A stretch of 6,312 bases of DNA from an uncultured Collinsella sp. (GTDB lineage: Bacteria; Actinomycetota; Coriobacteriia; Coriobacteriales; Coriobacteriaceae): positions 1-6,312 of the forward strand of contig USTC01000076.1 in the NCBI GenBank assembly GCA_900557505.1. The letters are read 5' to 3'. The position numbers and the translations under genes are program-made. Numbering within the stretch: the first letter of the stretch is position 1; the number at the start of each line of letters is the position of its first letter. Shown piece by piece: positions 1-6,312 of the stretch. The notes beneath the pieces are model-generated. The model was not told the DNA's origin. It saw only the letters and a list, made by a program, of their open reading frames with translations, and made no database searches.

Positions 1-3277
<3,277 letters not shown>

Positions 3278-3278
3278 G

Positions 3279-4718
3279 TTAGTTCTCCTCGGTCTCGGTC
3301 GCGGCGGTCTCGGCGAAATTCCAGCCAGCAAGGCGGTCCTTCGCGGTGTCGATGTCCAGGTAGTTCTCCTCGCCGTCCACGAGTCGCGTAAAGGCGGTAA
3401 AGAGATAGTGGGCATCGGTGGGGCCGGGCGAGGCCTCGGGGTGGTACTGGACCGAGAAGCACGGGGCATCGAGCAGCTGGATGCCCTCGGCGGTGCCGTC
3501 GTTGAGGTTCACGTGCGTCAGGCGAATGCGGCCGAAGCGCTCGTTCATCACAACCGGCGCGATGCCGCGACGCACCCAGGCGCGCAGGTCGCCATCGGCC
3601 GCGTGCTCGCTCTCGCCGCCGGAAAGCTCCGGGATCAGTTTGCCCAGACTGGGGAACAGCAGGCCAAAGCCGTGGTTTTGCGCGGTGATCTCCACGCGAC
3701 GGCTCACCAGGTTCATAACCGGCTGGTTACCGCCACGGTGACCGAATTTAAGCTTTTCCATTTGGGCGCCGCACGCCAAGCTGATCATCTGGTGACCAAG
3801 GCAAATGCCAAAGACCGGCACCTTGCCGATCAGCTGCTGCACCTGCTCGTAGGTCTCCACCACGGCATCGGGGTCGCCGGGGCCATTGGATAAAAAGACG
3901 CCGTCGGGATTCATGTCGAGCACCTCACTCGCGGGCGTATCCCACGGCACGACAGTAAGGTCGCAGCCGGCACGGACCAGGCCCTCCAGAATGCCGCGCT
4001 TGACGCCACAGTCGTAGGCGACCACTTTGTGGCGGGCAGGGGCGGCAGGGGCAAGCGCAAAGTCATGCGTAGCGGGCAGATCGCTCGCGGCAAAAGCGTG
4101 GGGCTCAGGGCAGCTCACGGTCTTGACCAGGTTCTCGCCCACCAGCGTCGGCGCTGCGGCCAGACGCTCGGCAAGCTCGACGACGTCAAAGATTTCCGTC
4201 GAGATAATGCCCATCTTGGAGCCGTTGTCGCGCAGGTGGCGCACAAGAGCGCGGGTGTCGACGCCCTCGATAGCGACGATGCCGTGGGCACGCAGGTACT
4301 CCGGCACGCTGACGGCCGAGCGCCAGTTGGAAGACGTGGCGCACATGTCGCGGACGATCATGCCGCGCATAGCCGGAGCGCTCGCGGGGCGGGCGGTATC
4401 ACCGGGGAAGGCCGACTGGACGTCGGTCTCGTCGATGCCGTAGTTACCGATCTGCGGATAGGTCATGGTTACGATTTGGCCGGCATAGCTCGGGTCGGTC
4501 ATGACCTCAAAGTAGCCCTCAAGCGAGGTGTTGAAGCAGACCTCGCCGGTCGCGGTACCCTCGGCACCGCATGCACGGCCATAAAAAATGGTCCCATCCT
4601 CAAGGTACAGGATGCAGGGACCGCAGGTGCCCTTGCTGGTTTTGGCCAGCATGCGCTGGCAAAGCTCGCTGGGCGCGAAGGTGCGGGCAGCAGTGCCCGC
4701 AGTATGGTTATTCGCCAT
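3279..4718 (-). CDS. carA: Carbamoyl phosphate synthetase small (glutaminase) subunit, with extra segments
   Basis: Hydrolyses glutamine and passes ammonia to CarB. The 479 residues comprise an N-terminal CarA domain (about 36-190: [26 protein letters not shown]) and a class I glutamine amidotransferase domain (about 230-445). The catalytic triad is visible: nucleophile Cys306 in VFGICLGHQ, then His426 and Glu428 in YHPEASPGP, matching E. coli Cys269, His353 and Glu355. The protein is 97 residues longer than E. coli CarA (382): about 30 at the N-terminus including CGPC (32-35), a few near 101-117, 36 between QNHGF (347-351) and IRLTH (398-402), and about 24 at the C-terminus. The start is supported by AAGGAG (4723-4728) four bases upstream and by the PyrR-type hairpin ending there; the next in-frame ATG (Met23) has no ribosome-binding site. 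The stop TAA is one base before the carB ATG. Probably first gene of a pyrimidine operon. Confidence 0.97.
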   Translation of the reverse strand: MANNHTAGTAARTFAPSELCQRMLAKTSKGTCGPCILYLEDGTIFYGRACGAEGTATGEVCFNTSLEGYFEVMTDPSYAGQIVTMTYPQIGNYGIDETDVQSAFPGDTARPASAPAMRGMIVRDMCATSSNWRSAVSVPEYLRAHGIVAIEGVDTRALVRHLRDNGSKMGIISTEIFDVVELAERLAAAPTLVGENLVKTVSCPEPHAFAASDLPATHDFALAPAAPARHKVVAYDCGVKRGILEGLVRAGCDLTVVPWDTPASEVLDMNPDGVFLSNGPGDPDAVVETYEQVQQLIGKVPVFGICLGHQMISLACGAQMEKLKFGHRGGNQPVMNLVSRRVEITAQNHGFGLLFPSLGKLIPELSGGESEHAADGDLRAWVRRGIAPVVMNERFGRIRLTHVNLNDGTAEGIQLLDAPCFSVQYHPEASPGPTDAHYLFTAFTRLVDGEENYLDIDTAKDRLAGWNFAETAATETEEN

Positions 4719-4722
4719 AATT

Positions 4723-4757
4723 CTCCTTCCCGGTCTCTCCGGACCGGCTTAAAGGTT
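4723..4757 (-). promoter_or_regulatory. PyrR-binding RNA hairpin over the carA ribosome-binding site
   Basis: In carA mRNA sense the leader just before the start reads ACCUUUAAGCC, then GGUCCGGAGAGACC, then GGGAAGGAG. The upper stem CCGGUC (4742-4747) pairs with GACCGG (4730-4735) around a CGGAGA hexaloop. This fits the published PyrR loop consensus ARUCCNGNGAGGYU: the UCCNGNGAG core is kept, and the three deviations (A to G, G to A, U to C) preserve base pairing. The usual UUUAA-type internal bulge follows, and a lower stem CCUU (4752-4755) pairs with AAGG (4725-4728), the ribosome-binding site itself. PyrR binds such loops when UMP or UTP is high. With no room for a terminator before the ATG, translational repression is more likely than the attenuation seen in Bacillus. 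pyrR itself is not in the window. Confidence 0.82.
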
Positions 4758-4768
4758 GGTAGTTAGGC

Positions 4769-4790
4769 CTTGCGGTATTTTAACCGCAAG
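4769..4790 (-). promoter_or_regulatory. Inverted repeat enclosing a -10-like TAAAAT upstream of carA
   Basis: CTTGCGGT (4783-4790 in minus sense) and ACCGCAAG (4769-4776) are perfect 8-bp inverted arms around TAAAAT (4777-4782). TAAAAT is close to a sigma-70 -10 box and would put the transcript start near 4770, giving a leader of about 50 nt that consists largely of the PyrR hairpin. No good -35 hexamer is seen at 16-18 bp and there is no extended -10 TG, so the promoter call is weak. The repeat could instead be an operator over the promoter, or a leader hairpin if transcription begins farther upstream. Confidence 0.35.
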
Positions 4791-4814
4791 TATGCGCCAT
4801 GGCGTTAATTTCAT

Positions 4815-4832
4815 CGAAATGTTTACGAAATG
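4815..4832. repeat. Tandem 7-bp direct repeat at 11-bp period (CGAAATG)
   Basis: CGAAATG occurs at 4815-4821 and again at 4826-4832, start to start 11 bp, about one helical turn. It lies in the AT-rich stretch upstream of carA, about 33 bp before the TAAAAT candidate. Such spacing suits a dimeric DNA-binding regulator, but no known operator is recognised and a short repeat in AT-rich DNA can arise by chance. Confidence 0.3.
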
Positions 4833-4856
4833 ATAATTATGACTTTCTATGCATAT

Positions 4857-4961
4857 TGATTTTTCTGGGACGGGGATTAAAAAATCATTCTGAGCGCGGG
4901 GCTTTGTCGCCAACTGCATACACAACAGAATGATTATTTAATCCCCGTCCCAGAAAAATCA
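4857..4961. repeat. Palindromic element: 36-bp near-perfect inverted repeat with 33-nt spacer
   Basis: The arm at 4857-4892 (includes CTGGGACGGGGATTAA) is the reverse complement of the arm at 4926-4961 (includes TTAATCCCCGTCCCAG), with a single mismatch, A4882 against A4936. The spacer is 4893-4925. A transcript in either direction could fold into a hairpin of about 105 nt. No open reading frame and no convincing target-site duplication are present. The form fits a REP- or MITE-like intergenic element mobilised in trans, which is inference. Its right arm overlaps the terminator stem of the 5001-5960 gene by four bases and provides that terminator's U-run. Confidence 0.85.
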
Positions 4962-4994
4962 TCCCGCGCGGGCGCTTGGCTCACGCGGGATGAT
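4954..4994 (-). terminator. Intrinsic terminator after the 5001-5960 gene
   Basis: In minus sense, six bases after the TAA stop, ATCATCCCGCG (4984-4994) pairs perfectly with CGCGGGATGAT (4958-4968). One G-U and one G-C pair can extend the 11-bp stem inward, leaving an 11-nt loop. The stem runs directly into a U-tract of five (4954-4958). It should insulate carAB from the ABC transporter unit upstream. Confidence 0.85.
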
Positions 4995-5000
4995 GGCGTC

Positions 5001-5960
5001 TTATTTATCCTGCTCTAGCAGATCGGACGGCGTGCGGTCGGGCTTGCCACCGCGGAAGATCTCGCGGCCATGCAGACGATGCTCCAGGTCACGTTCGGCC
5101 TTTTCCTCGTCAATCTTGGTCTGGCTCACCGACGGGTCCTCAATCAGCGACGACACCGAGTTCACCTGCTTTTGAATGCGCTCGGAAATCGTGTCGTCCA
5201 TACTCACGATATGCATCTTCCAGTCGATGTTCGTAGCGGTCGATGAGCTCTTGGTCCACACGAACGTCAGAATGGCGCTCTGATGACCCCTCGCGGGGAA
5301 CATGCCAAAGAAGGAATCGTGCTGAATGTTGCTGTCCTCATCGATATAGGCGTGCACGTTGTACACCACGCGGTCAATCTTATCGTTGAGCAACGCGTTG
5401 GTCGCAAGTGCCGCAGCCTGAATCTGCCCGTTGGACAGCAGCTCGAGCTCGTTGGCAGACGACGTGTCCAACACCGTTACCTCGACCGTGCCTGTGCGCT
5501 CGTCCGCCTCGTCGACGGTAAAGTCGAGCGGGAACTGCGTAAAGCCGTTACCCCACTCAAGGCCGCCCTTCAGTGCCGTGGAAACGGTATCCACCGAAAC
5601 ACTCTCGGACAGGTTGGCAGTGTTCAGGCGACGCATCACGCCGTAGCCAATCTGCATGCCCACGATCAGTACAAGGATGCCGATGACCACAGCCATAGCG
5701 GTCTTCGTAATGGTATGGCTCACCTGCGAGCCCGAAGGGTCGTCCTCGGACAGCGGGTCGATCTGTTTTGTCTGGCTTGCGCGATCTTCGCTGCGAAGCT
5801 GCGCCAACGCCGCCTTGTCGCCGCGCTTGGCCGCTGCCTCTTTTTCGCGCATGCGCTCGGTGCGCTTTTTGGCAAGCGTCGGATCCAAAACGCCGGATGC
5901 GTCGATCTCGGAGAATAACTCCGTCACTTCTTCCGGAGTCAAAGGGTTCTTCTCAGCCAT
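5001..5960 (-). CDS. Single-pass membrane protein of unknown function
   Basis: I do not recognise this 319-residue protein. Residues 1-83 are hydrophilic, with a highly charged, probably helical stretch at about 28-62 (KKRTERMREKEAAAKRGDK). One strong membrane segment spans about 87-108 (AMAVVIGILVLIVGMQIGYG) and is followed by RR at 110-111. There is no N-terminal signal peptide. Residues 112-275 look like a folded domain of alternating strands and helices, and the tail from about 276 is charged (KIDEEKAERDLEHRLHGRE). Topology is unclear: lysines and arginines lie on both sides of the membrane segment. The ATG has AGGAAG (5964-5969) three bases upstream. The gene starts 19 bp after the ABC exporter gene and ends at a terminator, so it is probably the last gene of that transcript. 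A helper for the exporter is possible but nothing in the sequence proves it. Confidence 0.88.
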   Translation of the reverse strand: MAEKNPLTPEEVTELFSEIDASGVLDPTLAKKRTERMREKEAAAKRGDKAALAQLRSEDRASQTKQIDPLSEDDPSGSQVSHTITKTAMAVVIGILVLIVGMQIGYGVMRRLNTANLSESVSVDTVSTALKGGLEWGNGFTQFPLDFTVDEADERTGTVEVTVLDTSSANELELLSNGQIQAAALATNALLNDKIDRVVYNVHAYIDEDSNIQHDSFFGMFPARGHQSAILTFVWTKSSSTATNIDWKMHIVSMDDTISERIQKQVNSVSSLIEDPSVSQTKIDEEKAERDLEHRLHGREIFRGGKPDRTPSDLLEQDK

Positions 5961-5979
5961 ATACTTCCTGTCATATCAA

Positions 5980-6312
5980 TCAGTCGAGCTCGTGCGCACG
6001 CGCACCTTCGAACTGCATTCGATAGTAACGGGCATAGGTGCCACCACGGGCGAGAAGCTGCTCATGCGTACCACGTTCCACAACGCGACCATGCTCGACG
6101 GTCGCAATCTCGTCGGCATGCTTAATGGTCGAGAGACGATGAGCGATGATGATCGTGGTGCGACCGCGCGCCAGGCGCTCGAGCGACTCCTGCACCGCCT
6201 CCTCGCTCTCGTTATCCAAGGCGCTCGTCGCCTCGTCCAGGATCAGGATCTTGGGGTTCTTGAGAAACACGCGCGCAATGGCTACGCGCTGCTTCTGGCC
6301 GCCCGAAAGCTG
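5980..6312 (-). CDS. ABC exporter, C-terminal part of the ATP-binding domain (N-terminus outside window)
   Basis: The visible 110 residues are the last part of a nucleotide-binding domain. In order: the ABC signature LSGGQKQR (residues 2-9 of the fragment), Walker B ILILDEA with catalytic Glu27, D-loop SALD (30-33), and the H-loop AHR with His58. The fragment ends HELD and TGA. The sequence [19 protein letters not shown] and the closing [11 protein letters not shown] are typical of ABCB/MsbA-type exporters that fuse a six-helix membrane domain to the ATPase. The membrane domain, Walker A and Q-loop would lie beyond the right edge, so the substrate cannot be named. The reading frame is open at the edge; a GTG at 6268-6270 is an internal valine, not a start. 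It is followed after 19 bp by the unknown membrane protein gene, probably in one operon. Confidence 0.95.
   Translation of the reverse strand, partial: QLSGGQKQRVAIARVFLKNPKILILDEATSALDNESEEAVQESLERLARGRTTIIIAHRLSTIKHADEIATVEHGRVVERGTHEQLLARGGTYARYYRMQFEGARAHELD

Noticed and set aside
4650..4652. Met23 as an alternative CarA start closer to the E. coli N-terminus
   Set aside because: No ribosome-binding site lies upstream of it, whereas the ATG at 4716-4718 has AAGGAG and the adjacent PyrR-type hairpin.
4029..4766. Plus-strand open frame (245 codons) opposite carA and its leader
   Set aside because: Antisense to carA and the PyrR-type hairpin; composition is typical of a shadow frame.
4780..4800. 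Six-codon leader peptide MAHTCG in the carA upstream region
   Set aside because: No ribosome-binding site precedes the ATG, there is no run of a regulatory amino acid, and the likely transcript start lies downstream of it.
4847..4971. Target-site duplication flanking the palindromic element
   Set aside because: Flanks just outside the arms (tatgcatat on the left, tcccgcg on the right) share no repeat, so insertion by a duplicating transposase is not supported.
5980..6270. A separate small 96-residue ATPase-like gene starting at GTG 6268-6270
   Set aside because: The frame continues upstream to the edge with [13 protein letters not shown], so the GTG is an internal valine of a larger ABC exporter.

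Overview
The window is GC-rich coding DNA in which every supported gene reads on the minus strand. In transcription order, from high to low coordinate, it holds: the C-terminal end of an ABC exporter ATP-binding domain (cut by the right edge); a single-pass membrane protein of unknown function (5001-5960); a 282-bp intergenic region; carA (3279-4718); and carB (cut by the left edge). carA and carB encode the glutaminase and synthetase subunits of carbamoyl phosphate synthetase, which supplies pyrimidine and arginine synthesis. The GC content, the intact carAB layout, actinobacterial-looking protein insertions and a PyrR-type RNA element suggest a Gram-positive host, perhaps a gut actinobacterium of the Coriobacteriia (Collinsella-like). 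That placement is inference from general appearance, with no marker gene to confirm it.

Right side (5001-6312): the ABC exporter fragment ends 19 bp before the membrane protein starts, so the two are probably co-transcribed. That unit ends at a strong intrinsic terminator just after the 5001-5960 gene.

Intergenic region (4719-5000): this is the most structured part of the window. Reading toward carA it holds the terminator; a near-perfect 36-bp inverted repeat that overlaps the terminator's end; an AT-rich stretch with a 7-bp direct repeat at 11-bp period; an 8-bp inverted repeat enclosing a -10-like TAAAAT; and a hairpin with the consensus of a PyrR-binding RNA. The lower stem of that hairpin pairs with the carA ribosome-binding site. 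carAB is therefore likely controlled at translation initiation by PyrR and uridine nucleotides.

Left side (1-4718): carA and carB are separated by one nucleotide, and the carB ribosome-binding site lies inside the last carA codons, so they are translationally coupled. CarA is about 97 residues longer than the E. coli protein: an N-terminal extension containing CGPC, a 36-residue insertion in the glutaminase domain, and a longer C-terminus. All catalytic residues I looked for are present in both subunits. No new defence or mobile system was found. The items worth following up are the PyrR element, the palindromic element and the CarA insertions.
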